Assembly (NCBI GenBank): GCA_963775625.1
Contig: CAVZJM010000014.1
Coordinates: forward strand, 186,001-250,000
DNA: 64,000 nucleotides
Direction: 5' to 3'
Origin: JAIBJN01 sp963775625
GTDB taxonomy: Bacteria; Actinomycetota; Thermoleophilia; Gaiellales; Gaiellaceae
The notes beneath the pieces are model-generated. The model worked only from the letters and a program-made list of their open reading frames with translations. It made no database searches and was not told the origin of the DNA. Both the position numbers and the translations under genes were made by a program. The first letter of the stretch is position 1, and every line of letters begins with the position of its first letter. Shown here one piece after another: positions 1 to 10,663 of this stretch.

Positions 1-883
1 CGAACGGACGCTCGGCTACCTGCGCATCGCGCGCGACGAGAGCCCGCTGGCGGTGCAGATCTTCGGCTCGGAGCCGGCCGTGATGGCGGAGGCCGCGCGG
101 ATGGTCGAGGCCGCGGGCGCCGACATGGTCGACATCAACTTCGGCTGTCCCGTCCGGAAGGTGACCAAGACCGGGGCCGGCGCGACGCTCCTCGAGGACC
201 CCGAGCGCGCCTGCGAGATCGTGGCCACCGTCGCCGAGACCGTCTCGGTGCCCGTCACGGTGAAGATGCGCCGCGGGCTGGCCAACGGCTCGCGCGACGC
301 GCTGGACGTGGGCCCGCGCCTCGTCGAGGCCGGCGCGTCCGCGCTCACCCTTCACCCCCGCTCCGCCAAGCAGATGTACACCGGCGTGGCCGACCACTCG
401 CTGACGGCTGAGCTCGTGGAGCGGACGGGCGTGCCCGTGATCGCCTCCGGCGACGTCACCTCCCGCGCTCGGGCGCAGCAGCTGCTCGACGAGACCGGCT
501 GCGCCGCGGTCATGGTCGGCCGCGCAGCGCAGGGGAATCCGTGGGCCGTCGGCGAGATCGCCGGCTCCGTGGGCGGCGAGCCGAGCCCGGAGGAGGTCGT
601 CGCCGAGCTCGTCCTCTTCATGCGGGCAACGGTCGCAGAGCTGGGCGAGCAGCGCGCGACCGGCTTCCTGAAGAAGTTCTACGGCTGGTACCTGGGCCGC
701 GGCCGCTTCCCCAAGCCCTTCAAGCAGGAGCTGGTGCAGCTCGGGACCCTCGCCGAGGTGGAGGAACGGCTCGTCGCGGCCGCCCCGGGAGCCGTCGAGG
801 CTCTCGCCCGCCTCGAGGGCGAGCTCCCGGCCGACGACGACGTCCTGCTCGACCTTCCGATCTCCATCTACGGGGGCGGGTAG
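1..883 (+). CDS. dusB: tRNA-dihydrouridine synthase, DusB type (5' truncated)
   Basis: Flavin enzyme that reduces uridine to dihydrouridine in tRNA D-loops. The reading frame is open from base 2 with no start codon in the window, so the N-terminal FMN-binding strand lies upstream. The visible part has the family signature around the catalytic cysteine (NFGCPVRKVTKTGAG, about base 146), the conserved KMRRG strand, HPRSAKQMYTG, and the late GRAAQGNPW motif that contacts flavin phosphate. The helical tRNA-binding C-terminus (KKFYGWYLGRGRFPKPFK) is present. TAG ends it 30 bp before the next gene on the same strand. The exact Dus subfamily is inferred. Confidence 0.93.
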   Translation, partial: ERTLGYLRIARDESPLAVQIFGSEPAVMAEAARMVEAAGADMVDINFGCPVRKVTKTGAGATLLEDPERACEIVATVAETVSVPVTVKMRRGLANGSRDALDVGPRLVEAGASALTLHPRSAKQMYTGVADHSLTAELVERTGVPVIASGDVTSRARAQQLLDETGCAAVMVGRAAQGNPWAVGEIAGSVGGEPSPEEVVAELVLFMRATVAELGEQRATGFLKKFYGWYLGRGRFPKPFKQELVQLGTLAEVEERLVAAAPGAVEALARLEGELPADDDVLLDLPISIYGGG

Positions 884-901
884 AGACGCCCTCCACGCCG
901 C

Positions 902-907
902 TATAAC
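902..907 (+). promoter_or_regulatory. -10 box for a leaderless transcript
   Basis: TATAAC lies six bases before the ATG at 914, which puts the expected transcription start on the A of the start codon. No Shine-Dalgarno sequence precedes this ATG. No convincing -35 was seen. The same TAnnnT-N6-start layout recurs at 19010 and 22238. Confidence 0.5.
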
Positions 908-913
908 TCCCTT

Positions 914-3900
914 ATGGCGGTTGCGACGGGAGAACGGCGGATCGTCTCGGTGCTGGTGGCCGACGTCGTCGGCTCGACCGCGATCGGGGAGAAGCTCGGC
1001 CCCGAGCGCTCGAAGTTCCTGATCGACGAGGTCATGCGGATCATGACCGAGCAGGTGCGGCGCTTCGACGGGACGGTGGCGCAGCTCGTGGGGGACGAGC
1101 TGCTCGCGCTCTTCGGCGTGCCGGTCTCGCACGAGGACGACGCCGAGCGCGCGCTCCGGGCCGCGCTCGCGATCCAGCGCGCGCTCGGGCAGTACGCGCA
1201 GGAGGTCGAGGCCGCCTACGGCGTCCAGCTCTCGGTCCGGATCGGCGTCAACACCGGCCCTGTCGTCGTCGGGGTCGAAGGCGACGGCGAGGACGGCTAC
1301 GACCCGTTCAACGCTCTCGGCGACACCGTGAACGTGGCCTCGCGCTTCCAGGAGATCGCCGATCGCGGCGGCGTCGTCATCGGCCCCACGACGAAGCGCC
1401 AGGTGGAGTCCTGCTTCGAGCTCGAGGAGATGGGCTCCCAGGACCTGAAGGGCGTCGGAGAGCAGCTGGAGACCTTCCGGGTTACCCGGGTTCTCGACTC
1501 GGAGCCGGTGCCCCCCAGCCTGCCGCTCGTCGGCCGCGACTTCGAGCTCACCGTGCTCGAGCGCACGATGGACGCGCTCGTCGAGGGACGCGGCGCCATC
1601 GTCTCGATCATGGGCGAGCCCGGGATCGGCAAGACGCGCCTCGTCTGGGAGGTGCGCGATCGCTACCGCGACCGCGTCCGTTTCGTCGAGGCGCGCGGGG
1701 TCTCCTACGCCCAGACGTTTCCCTACTGGCCGATCCGCGACCTGCTCCGGGAGTGGCTCGGCGTGGGCGCGTCGACGCCGGAGGCGCGCGTCCGCCTGGA
1801 GCTGAAGGCCGAGCTTGCCCACCTACTGGGCAAGGAGGAGGCCGAGGAGGCCTACCCGTTCCTGGCGAACCTGATCGGCGTGACCCTCGAGCCCGAGGCT
1901 CAGAGCGCCATCCGCGAGCTGAACCGCGAAGGCATCCAGTCGCGAACGTTCGAGGTCTTCTCCGAGCTCGTCTACAAGCTCGCCGAGGAGGAGCCGCTCT
2001 GCCTCGTCTTCGAGGACCTGCACTGGGCGGACGAGGCGACGCTCGAGCTGCTCGAGACGCTGCTCGGCATCACCGACGAGGCCGCCGTCGCGCTCTTCTT
2101 CCTCTACCGCGCGGAGCGGGAGCACGGGTCATGGCGCCTCGGCGAGCGCGCGCGCCAGCGCTATCCGCACCGCTACCGGGAGATCGAGGTGCGCCCGCTG
2201 CCCGCCGACTCGTCGCGCGTCCTCGTCTCGCACGCCGCCGAGGGCGAGCTGCCCGAGTCGGTGGCCGAGCTCCTGGCCGAGCGCTCGGGCGGGAACCCCT
2301 TCTTCCTCGAGGAAGCGATCCGCGACCTGATCGAGCGCGGCGCCCTCGAGCGCCGAAACGGCGGCTGGCAGCTGGCCGTCGGCGTGGACGAGCTGGCCAT
2401 CCCGGCGGCTGTGCAGGGAACGCTCCAGGCGCGCCTCGACCGGCTCGACCCCGAGACCCGCGAGGTCCTGTCGCTCGCGGCCGTGATCGGACGGACCTTC
2501 GGGCTCCCGCTGCTCGAGCGGCTGGTTCCGCGCGACGAGCTGATGCACGCGCTCACCGAGCTCATGCGGCTCGACCTCATCGTCGAGAAGCGCCGCCGCC
2601 CGAACCCCGAGTACCGCTTCCGCCACGGCCTCGTCCAGGAGGTGGCCTACGCGAGCCTCGTCGACTCCAAGCGGCGCAAGCTGCACAAGCGCGTCGGCGA
2701 GGTGCTCGAGGACATCTACAAGGAGTCGCCGGAAGAGGCCTACGGGCTCCTCGCGCGCCACTTCACCGAGGCCGACGAGCCCGAGAAGGCGGTCGAGTAC
2801 CTGTTGAAGGCCGGCGACGCCGCGCGCGCCGTCTATGCGGACCGGGAGGCGCTCGAGCACTACCGCAAGGCGCGCTCCTTCCTCGCGCAGCTCGGCGACG
2901 AGCGCCGCGCGCGCGACACGCTGTTCAAGATGGCGCTCGCCTACCATCTCGCCTTCGATTTCGAGAACGCCGAGGAGATGTACGACGAGGCGTTCTGCTG
3001 CCGCGTGGGCGAGGATCCGCGGCTCCCGACCACTGCGCGGCTGGAGACAGCTTCGGGCCGGCCGGACAAGCTCTCTCCGGGCGAGGTCTACACGACGGAG
3101 GGCGGCTACTTCGCGGAGCTTCTCTTCCGCGGCCTCCTGATGGTCGACTCGGAGCTGAATGTCGTCCCCGCGATGGCCGACAACTTCCGTGTCTCCTCGG
3201 ACGGGCTCACCTACCTCTTCCGCGTCAAGGAGGACGCCCGCTGGAGCGACGGCGAGCCCGTCACCGCCGAGGACTATGCGTTCGCGTGGCGGCGGATGCG
3301 AGAGCGCGAGACGCGGACGGCTTTCCTGATGGAGGACGTCGAGACGGCCGAGGCCCTCGACGACCGCACGCTCGAGGTTCGCCTGCGCGAGCCCCGTAGC
3401 TACTTCCCCTACGTTCTCTGCTCGCCCTGGGCCTTCCCCTGGCCACGTCACGTCTGCGAGACGCTCGGCGACGCGTGGGCGGAGCCCGAGAATCTCGTCG
3501 GCAACGGCCCCTTCGTCCTCGTCGAGTACGACGACGACCATGCACTCCTGCGGGCGAACCCGCACTGGACGGGCGCCCGCGGGAACGTCGGCGAGATCCA
3601 CTTCTCCTTCTATGCCAAGGGCTCGAGGATGATCGAGCAGTGGCGCGAGGGCCGTCTCGACCTTCTCCACGCGTACGACCCGATCTCCGAGGACGAGTCC
3701 CTGACGCTCAGCGACGTCGTTCCGGAGCTCGGCCTCCAGTACATCGGCTTCCGCGCCGACCGCCCGCCGTTCTCGAACGAGCTCGTCCGGAAGGCCTTCT
3801 GTCACGCCGTCGACCGCGACCTCCTCGTCGCCGAGTATCCACGCTCGGGCCTGGCCCAGGCGGCAAGCCGCGGCGGCGCTATCCCGCCGGCGATGCCGGC

Positions 3901-4501
3901 GCACTCGCACCGGGTCGGCCTCGAGTACGACCTCGAGAAGGCTCGCGCGCTGCTCGACGAGGCCGGCTATCCCGGTGGCAAGGGCCTGCCCGAGATCGAG
4001 CTGATCGTCCCGCACTGGCTTCAGCCTCTCGAGCCGATCGCCGAGTTGTGGAAGCCGATCGGCGCGCGGGTGAACCCGCTCCCGAGGAAAGCGCACGTCG
4101 AGTGGGACACTCTCGAGGACGCCGACATGTGGTGGACGGGGTGGACGGCCGACTACCCGGATCCCGACGGCTTCTTCCGCGGCCTCCTCACGCTCGGCCG
4201 GTGGCCCTTCTACCGGGACGACGACATCCTCGAGCTGCTCGACCGCGGACGCTCGCTGCGCGACCAGGGCGAGCGCATGCGCGTCTACCACGAGGTCGAC
4301 CACCTCTGGGTGGGCGAGCGCGCGGCCATCCTCCCGATCGCCTATCCGCGTTCCATCCTCCTGCGCCGGCCGTGGATCGAGGGCCTGTGGGCGAGCCCGC
4401 TCTCTCGCGCCCACCTGGACACCGTTGTGGTCGGCGAACGCGTCGTCACGGAGCCCGAGCTCGTCGAGCCCTCAGCCGTTCCGGTCCCAGACGAGGCGTA
4501 G
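914..4501 (+). CDS. Class III nucleotide cyclase / AAA-type ATPase / TPR-like / peptide-binding (SBP_bac_5) fusion
   Basis: A 1195-residue multidomain protein. Residues 1-190 are a class III cyclase domain with both metal aspartates (D17 in ADVVGST, D61 in VGDELLALFG) and the transition-state N140 and R144 (DTVNVASR). The position that often carries the base-selecting lysine, just before VGD, is Gln57. Residues 205-450 are a STAND/AAA_16-like ATPase with Walker A (GEPGIGKT, 234-241) and a Walker B-like FEDLHWAD (366-373). Residues 580-700 are helical repeats. Residues 705-1180 match the family 5 oligopeptide-binding fold (ADNFRVSSDGLTYLFRV, WSDGEPVTAEDYAFAW). There is no signal peptide or membrane segment, so the binding domain should be cytoplasmic. 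It probably senses a peptide-like ligand and controls cyclase or ATPase output (inference). Its 3' end overlaps convergent coaX by 30 bp. Confidence 0.9.
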   Translation: MAVATGERRIVSVLVADVVGSTAIGEKLGPERSKFLIDEVMRIMTEQVRRFDGTVAQLVGDELLALFGVPVSHEDDAERALRAALAIQRALGQYAQEVEAAYGVQLSVRIGVNTGPVVVGVEGDGEDGYDPFNALGDTVNVASRFQEIADRGGVVIGPTTKRQVESCFELEEMGSQDLKGVGEQLETFRVTRVLDSEPVPPSLPLVGRDFELTVLERTMDALVEGRGAIVSIMGEPGIGKTRLVWEVRDRYRDRVRFVEARGVSYAQTFPYWPIRDLLREWLGVGASTPEARVRLELKAELAHLLGKEEAEEAYPFLANLIGVTLEPEAQSAIRELNREGIQSRTFEVFSELVYKLAEEEPLCLVFEDLHWADEATLELLETLLGITDEAAVALFFLYRAEREHGSWRLGERARQRYPHRYREIEVRPLPADSSRVLVSHAAEGELPESVAELLAERSGGNPFFLEEAIRDLIERGALERRNGGWQLAVGVDELAIPAAVQGTLQARLDRLDPETREVLSLAAVIGRTFGLPLLERLVPRDELMHALTELMRLDLIVEKRRRPNPEYRFRHGLVQEVAYASLVDSKRRKLHKRVGEVLEDIYKESPEEAYGLLARHFTEADEPEKAVEYLLKAGDAARAVYADREALEHYRKARSFLAQLGDERRARDTLFKMALAYHLAFDFENAEEMYDEAFCCRVGEDPRLPTTARLETASGRPDKLSPGEVYTTEGGYFAELLFRGLLMVDSELNVVPAMADNFRVSSDGLTYLFRVKEDARWSDGEPVTAEDYAFAWRRMRERETRTAFLMEDVETAEALDDRTLEVRLREPRSYFPYVLCSPWAFPWPRHVCETLGDAWAEPENLVGNGPFVLVEYDDDHALLRANPHWTGARGNVGEIHFSFYAKGSRMIEQWREGRLDLLHAYDPISEDESLTLSDVVPELGLQYIGFRADRPPFSNELVRKAFCHAVDRDLLVAEYPRSGLAQAASRGGAIPPAMPAHSHRVGLEYDLEKARALLDEAGYPGGKGLPEIELIVPHWLQPLEPIAELWKPIGARVNPLPRKAHVEWDTLEDADMWWTGWTADYPDPDGFFRGLLTLGRWPFYRDDDILELLDRGRSLRDQGERMRVYHEVDHLWVGERAAILPIAYPRSILLRRPWIEGLWASPLSRAHLDTVVVGERVVTEPELVEPSAVPVPDEA

Positions 4502-5236
4502 GCCCTCGAGGGTCAGGAGCGGGTCGACCGTGTCGATCGTCTCCGCGTGCGGGGCGATCAGCTCGGCGAGACCGCCCGTGGCCACGACGGGAGCCGTGTC
4601 GCCGATCTCGGCGCGGACCCGCCTGACGATCCCGTCCACCTGGCCGGCGAAGCCGTAGACCATCCCCGACTGGAGGCCGGCTACCGTCGTCTTCCCGATC
4701 ACGGAGGGCGGCGCCGAGAAGTCGACCTTCACGAGCCGCGCGGCCCGGGCGAAGAGCGCTTCCATCGAGACCTCGATCCCGGGTGCGAGGACGCCGCCGA
4801 CATATTCCCCCTCGGCGGAGACGATGTCGAAGTTCGTGGACGTCCCGAAGTCGACGACGATGCACGGAGCGCCGTAGCGCTCGCGAGCGGCGACGGCGTT
4901 GGCGATCCGGTCCGGGCCGACCTCGCGCGGGTCGTCGTAGACGATCGGGATGCCGGTCTTCGTCCCCGGGCCGAGCACGAGGAGCGGCGCCTGCGCGTAG
5001 TCGCGGGCGAACTCCTCGTAGGCGCGGGCGAGCGGCGGCACGGTCGACGAGAGGCAGACGCCGCCGACGTCCTCGAAGCCTAGGTCGCGCAGCTCGAGGA
5101 GCTGCCCGACGACCACGCCGAGCTCGTCGCCCGTGCGCTCGGTCTCCGTGGCGACCCGCCAGTGCTCGGCCAGGCGGTCTCCGTCGTACAGCCCGAGGAC
5201 CGTCTGCGTGTTGCCGACGTCGACGGCCAGCAGCAT
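4472..5236 (-). CDS. coaX: Type III pantothenate kinase
   Basis: Phosphorylates pantothenate in the first step of coenzyme A synthesis; cytoplasmic dimer of the ASKHA fold. The 254-residue length is normal for CoaX. The N-terminus MLLAVDVGNTQTVLGLYDGD is the phosphate-1 motif. GPDRIANAVAA, VDFGTSTNFDIVS and GGVLAPGIEVSMEALF are the other family blocks. ATG is 12 bp after the DUF2469 stop, so it is the last gene of the folP-folB-folK-DUF2469-coaX operon, which groups folate and CoA cofactor synthesis. Confidence 0.96.
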   Translation of the reverse strand: MLLAVDVGNTQTVLGLYDGDRLAEHWRVATETERTGDELGVVVGQLLELRDLGFEDVGGVCLSSTVPPLARAYEEFARDYAQAPLLVLGPGTKTGIPIVYDDPREVGPDRIANAVAARERYGAPCIVVDFGTSTNFDIVSAEGEYVGGVLAPGIEVSMEALFARAARLVKVDFSAPPSVIGKTTVAGLQSGMVYGFAGQVDGIVRRVRAEIGDTAPVVATGGLAELIAPHAETIDTVDPLLTLEGLRLVWDRNG

Positions 5237-5248
5237 GAATCCGACCGC

Positions 5249-5617
5249 TTAGAGCTGCTCGTCGTCGCCGCCAAGGGTCTCGCCGAGCTTCTCGGCGAGC
5301 GCCTCGGGGGTGAGCGCGGGGCCGTCGCCCTCGCCGCGCAGCTCCTCGATCGTGACGTCGCTCGACGTGTAGACCTCGGCGCGCGGGATGATCCGGGTCG
5401 GCCGGTTCTTGTCCCAGACCCATACGTCCTCCATGGTCAGGTGGAAGAACGGGTAGGTCGTCTGCGGCAGGACCTTGAGCTCGTGCCGGTTGCACAGATA
5501 CGTCGAGTCCTGGGTGACGATGCAGTAGCGGAAGAGGCTGAAGACGGCCGAGTACTCCCGCTTCAGCCGGAGCTCGAGGTCGGCCTCGTACTCGTCGAGC
5601 TCGTCGAGGTGGGACAT
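5249..5617 (-). CDS. DUF2469 family protein
   Basis: A 122-residue protein of the DUF2469 family, a small family of unknown function known to me from Actinomycetota. The family pattern is seen in DEYEADLELRLKREY, the aromatic YLCNRHEL strand, and MEDVWVWDKNRPTRI followed by DVTIEEL. ATG at 5617 fits the family N-terminus. An in-frame ATG at 5626 overlaps the folK stop as ATGA and could be used by translational coupling, adding three residues. Its place between folK and coaX suggests co-expression with cofactor synthesis but does not reveal its role. Confidence 0.85.
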   Translation of the reverse strand: MSHLDELDEYEADLELRLKREYSAVFSLFRYCIVTQDSTYLCNRHELKVLPQTTYPFFHLTMEDVWVWDKNRPTRIIPRAEVYTSSDVTIEELRGEGDGPALTPEALAEKLGETLGGDDEQL

Positions 5618-5622
5618 GGGCC

Positions 5623-6087
5623 TCATTGTAACCGCGTGCCGAGCAATTCCAGCACCGCGCGACCGTCCGGAAGCCGGAGGCTCGGATCCAGCTCGTGGAG
5701 CGGCTCCAGGGCGAAGCGCCGCTCCGCCAGGCGGGGATGCGGGACGGTCAGGCCGGCCTCGTCCACGACGCGGTCGCCGTAGAGGAGGAGGTCGAGGTCG
5801 ATCGTGCGCGGCCCGAAGCGCGGGCCCTCCCCGCGGGCGCGCCCCAGCTCGCGCTCGACCGAAAGGAGGCGGTCGAGCAGCTCGCGTGGGCCCAGCTCGG
5901 TCTCGACCGCGACGGCGCCGTTGAGGAAGGGCGGCTGCTCGGCGTAGCCGACCGGCTCGGTCTCGCGGAGCGTCGAGACGGCGACGACCTCGATCCCGGG
6001 CTCGGCGCCAAGCAGCTCGACCGCCCGGCGAATCGTCTCCTCCCGGTCGCCGAGGTTCGCGCCGAGCCCGACGAAGGCCCGGGTCAA
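5623..6087 (-). CDS. folK: 2-amino-4-hydroxy-6-hydroxymethyldihydropteridine pyrophosphokinase
   Basis: Transfers pyrophosphate from ATP to hydroxymethyl-dihydropterin, the step before FolP. 154 residues, close to the usual 160. Motifs: VGLGANLGDREETI at the N-terminus, ETEPVGYAEQPPFLNGAV, the ATP and Mg site FGPRTIDLDLLLYGD, and VPHPRLAERRFALEPL. The likely start is TTG at 6087, which overlaps the folB stop (TTGA). No ATG or GTG fits the family N-terminus, so translation is probably coupled to folB. Confidence 0.94.
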   Translation of the reverse strand: MTRAFVGLGANLGDREETIRRAVELLGAEPGIEVVAVSTLRETEPVGYAEQPPFLNGAVAVETELGPRELLDRLLSVERELGRARGEGPRFGPRTIDLDLLLYGDRVVDEAGLTVPHPRLAERRFALEPLHELDPSLRLPDGRAVLELLGTRLQ

Positions 6088-6446
6088 CGGCTGGTGCGAT
6101 CGACCGTGGCGGCCGTGTACTCGACGGACGCCCCGAGCTGAACCTGGGGCTTGCGCACGCGGACGCGCACACGCGAGACGGGGAAGCGCTCCATCAGGTC
6201 GTCCGCGATCGCCGCGGCGAGCGCCTCGATCAGGTTGAAACGCTGCGCGCCGTTGATCTCCCGGATCCGGGCGACGACGGCCGTGTAGTCGACGGTGTCG
6301 GCCAGCTGGTCGCTGCGGACGCCCGCGTCGTGCGCGACGAGCCTGACGTCGAAGACGAAGCGCTGGCCGGCGCGCTGCTCCACCTCCAGAGCACCGTGGA
6401 ATCCGAGCAGCTCGAGGCCGCGCACCTCGATCACGACCTCGCTCAT
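6084..6446 (-). CDS. folB: Dihydroneopterin aldolase
   Basis: Cleaves dihydroneopterin to hydroxymethyl-dihydropterin and glycolaldehyde. 120 residues, standard length. The N-terminus VIEVRGLELLGFHGALEVEQ contains the substrate strand. DTVDYTAVVARI, the active-site glutamate region FNLIEALAAAIAD, and VRVRVRKPQVQLG are family signatures. ATG at 6446 overlaps the folP stop as ATGA, and its own stop overlaps the folK TTG. The three fol genes are therefore translationally chained. Confidence 0.95.
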   Translation of the reverse strand: MSEVVIEVRGLELLGFHGALEVEQRAGQRFVFDVRLVAHDAGVRSDQLADTVDYTAVVARIREINGAQRFNLIEALAAAIADDLMERFPVSRVRVRVRKPQVQLGASVEYTAATVDRTSR

Positions 6447-7261
6447 CTCGCGACGACCGCCTCGGCCGTGACGAGGGCCTCGACGTGCTCGCGGACGTCG
6501 TGGACGCGGAAGAGGGACGCGCCCCGCTCGAAGGCGAGGACTGCCACGGCGACGCCGGCGGAGACGGGCCCCGTGAGCGCGTCCGGGTCGCCGAGAAGGC
6601 GCCCGAGGAAGCGCTTGCGGGAGGCGCCGACGAGCACCGGCCGCCCGAGCGCCACGAGCTCGTCGAGCCGGGCCAGCAGCTCGACGTTCTGCTCGACGGT
6701 CTTGCCGAAGCCGATGCCGGGATCCAGGCAGACGTGCTCCTCCGGAATCCCCGCCTCGACCGCGAGGGCCAGGCGCTCCTCCAGGAAGGACTTGACCTCG
6801 GAGACGACGTCGTCGTAGCGCGGGTCGTCCTGCATCGTCCGAGGCTCGCCGAGCATGTGCAGCAGACAGAGGTACGCGCCGGCCTCGGCGACGACTCCGG
6901 CCAGGTCCGGGTCACCGCGCAGCGCGGTCACGTCGTTCACCATCACTGCGCCCAGCTCGAGCGCCCGCCGGGCCACGGCGGCCTTTGAGGTGTCGACCGA
7001 CACCGGGCACCCGCGAAGGCGCTCCAGCACGGGCTCGATGCGACTGAGCTCCTCCTCGGCGGAGACGCCTTCGGAGCCGGGGCGGGTGGATTCGCCGCCC
7101 ACGTCCACGAGCGCGGCCCCTTCCTCGAGAAAGCCGAGGGCGAGCGCGGCCGCCGCCTCCGGCCGCAGGTAGTGCCCGCCGTCGGAGAACGAGTCCGGCG
7201 TCACGTTCACCACCCCGACCACTGCCGGCCGGGGAAGGGCCTGCTCCAGCGGGGGTCTCAC
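6443..7261 (-). CDS. folP: Dihydropteroate synthase
   Basis: Condenses hydroxymethyl-dihydropterin pyrophosphate with p-aminobenzoate; the sulfonamide target. 272 residues from GTG at 7261. Motifs in order: GVVNVTPDSFSDGG, VDVGGESTRPGS, SVDTSKAAVA, VNDVTALRGDP, CLDPGIGFGKTVEQN and VGASRKRFLG. First gene of the fol operon. Its start is 11 bases from a -10 box TAGGAT that overlaps the divergent promoter of the 7287 gene. No GTP cyclohydrolase gene lies nearby. Confidence 0.95.
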   Translation of the reverse strand: MRPPLEQALPRPAVVGVVNVTPDSFSDGGHYLRPEAAAALALGFLEEGAALVDVGGESTRPGSEGVSAEEELSRIEPVLERLRGCPVSVDTSKAAVARRALELGAVMVNDVTALRGDPDLAGVVAEAGAYLCLLHMLGEPRTMQDDPRYDDVVSEVKSFLEERLALAVEAGIPEEHVCLDPGIGFGKTVEQNVELLARLDELVALGRPVLVGASRKRFLGRLLGDPDALTGPVSAGVAVAVLAFERGASLFRVHDVREHVEALVTAEAVVAR

Positions 7262-7271
7262 GCCGAAACCG

Positions 7272-7278
7272 TATCCTA
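7272..7278. promoter_or_regulatory. Overlapping divergent -10 boxes (folP / PHP phosphatase)
   Basis: The seven bases TATCCTA read as -10 TATCCT on the plus strand and TAGGAT on the minus strand. The plus-strand box is 9 bases before GTG 7287, and the minus-strand box is 11 bases before GTG 7261. Only 25 bp separates the two start codons, so polymerase can probably serve only one direction at a time. Inferred from spacing and consensus. Confidence 0.5.
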
Positions 7279-7286
7279 CGACCCGT

Positions 7287-8042
7287 GTGATCGACCTCCA
7301 CTCCCACATCCTCCCCGGCCTCGACGACGGGTCGCGCACCGTGGAGGACGCCCGCTTACTGGCGCGCCTCGCCACCGAAGACGGGGTCACCGCGATCGTC
7401 GCCACGCCGCACGTTCGCGACGACTTCCCGACACGTCCGGAGGAGATGGAGCGCGGCGTCCTCGAGCTCCGGAAGGACTTCCTGGAGCAGGCGATCGACG
7501 TCGAGGTGCTGCCGGGGGGTGAGCTCGACCTGGTCATGCTCGGCTCGCTCGACGACGACGATCTGCGCCACTTCTCGCTCGCCCGTTCCGAGCGCTACCT
7601 CCTGCTCGAGTTCCCCTACTCCGGCTGGCCTTCCGGGCTCGAGGAGACTGTCCGCGACCTGAGGTCGCGCGGGTTCGTCTCCCTGCTCGCCCACCCGGAG
7701 CGAAACCGGGAGGTGCAGGGCAACCCGAGCCGACTGGCCGAGGCCGTGCGGCTCGGGGCGCTGATACAGCTGACGGCGGCGTCCGTCGACGGGCGCCTCG
7801 GCCGCTCCTCCCAGAAGACGGCCAGGCGGTTGCTGGAGAGCGGGCTCGCGCACGTCCTCGCGAGCGACGCGCACACGCCGGAGATCCGCGAGGCCGGGCT
7901 CGGCGCCGCCGCGGCCGCCATCGGCGACGAGCGCCTCGCCGCTTACATGACGATGGAGGCGCCGGCGGCGATCGTCGCCGGCGAGGCGGTGCCCGCGCCG
8001 CCGACAAGAGCGAGCCGGCGCCGGCGCTTCCTGCTCTTCTAG
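7287..8042 (+). CDS. PHP-family tyrosine-protein phosphatase, CpsB/YwqE-like
   Basis: A 251-residue metal-dependent phosphatase of the PHP fold, related to CpsB/CapC/YwqE enzymes that dephosphorylate tyrosine kinases of exopolysaccharide synthesis. Metal ligands are visible in order: DLHSHILPGLDDG at the N-terminus, ATPHVRDDF, LEFPY, LLAHPERNR, and SDAHTPEIRE. GTG start immediately after the -10 box, so the transcript is probably nearly leaderless. There is no adjacent tyrosine kinase or glycosyltransferase, so its substrate is not indicated by context. The stop is 4 bp from the convergent ftsH stop. Confidence 0.86.
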   Translation: MIDLHSHILPGLDDGSRTVEDARLLARLATEDGVTAIVATPHVRDDFPTRPEEMERGVLELRKDFLEQAIDVEVLPGGELDLVMLGSLDDDDLRHFSLARSERYLLLEFPYSGWPSGLEETVRDLRSRGFVSLLAHPERNREVQGNPSRLAEAVRLGALIQLTAASVDGRLGRSSQKTARRLLESGLAHVLASDAHTPEIREAGLGAAAAAIGDERLAAYMTMEAPAAIVAGEAVPAPPTRASRRRRFLLF

Positions 8043-8046
8043 GAAG

Positions 8047-10005
<1,959 letters not shown>

Positions 10006-10090
10006 AGGCAGGTCCTCGGGCTTGGTCGAAGCGTAGCAGCCTCTTATTCGGCTCCAGAGAGGTTGCGGATGAGTGTTTCGTTACGTCTTG

Positions 10091-10663
10091 CTACGAGATT
10101 TCCTCCGCCTGGGCGGCCAGCTCGTCCCTGAGAACGCCCACGAACGGGAGGTTCCGGTAGCGCTCGGCGAAGTCCAGCCCGTAGCCGATCACGAACCTGT
10201 TGGGGATCTCGAAGCCCGTGTAGCGGCAGTGGATGTCGATCTCGCGCCGCTCCGGCTTCGTCAGGAGGGCGCAGATCTCGAGCGATGCGGGCTCGCGGGC
10301 CTCGAGGTTCCGGAGGAGGTAGGAGAGCGTCAGCCCCGAGTCGATGATGTCTTCGACGACGAGCACGTTTCGGCCCTCGATCGACATGTCGAGGTCCTTG
10401 AGGATGCGGACGACGCCGGAGGAGTCGATGCCGGCGCCGTAGCTCGAGATGGCCATGAAGTCGACCTCGCAGGGGATGTCGATCCGGCGCATCAGGTCGG
10501 CCATGAAGAACACGGCGCCCTTGAGGACGCCGACGAGCAGGAGGTCGCGGCCGCGGTAGTCGTCGCTGACCTCGGCGCCGAGCTCGGCGATCCGGCCCTG
10601 GAGCGTGTCCTCGTCGACGAGGATCTCCGAGACGGCCGCGGTGAGCTCGTTCACCGAGCTCAT
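10091..10663 (-). CDS. hpt: Hypoxanthine phosphoribosyltransferase
   Basis: Purine salvage enzyme converting hypoxanthine or guanine plus PRPP to IMP or GMP. 190 residues. Motifs: the cis-peptide loop VGVLKGAVFFMADL, the mobile loop SSYGAGIDSSG, the PRPP signature VLVVEDIIDSGLTL, and the base-binding C-terminal block RFVIGYGLDFAERYRNLPFV. ATG overlaps the tilS stop as ATGA, showing translational coupling with tilS. Confidence 0.96.
   Translation of the reverse strand: MSSVNELTAAVSEILVDEDTLQGRIAELGAEVSDDYRGRDLLLVGVLKGAVFFMADLMRRIDIPCEVDFMAISSYGAGIDSSGVVRILKDLDMSIEGRNVLVVEDIIDSGLTLSYLLRNLEAREPASLEICALLTKPERREIDIHCRYTGFEIPNRFVIGYGLDFAERYRNLPFVGVLRDELAAQAEEIS

Noticed and set aside
2129..4414. 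761-codon minus-strand open frame opposite the cyclase fusion
   Set aside because: Low-complexity Arg/Leu/Glu translation with no domain; it mirrors the codon bias of the real gene in GC-rich DNA.
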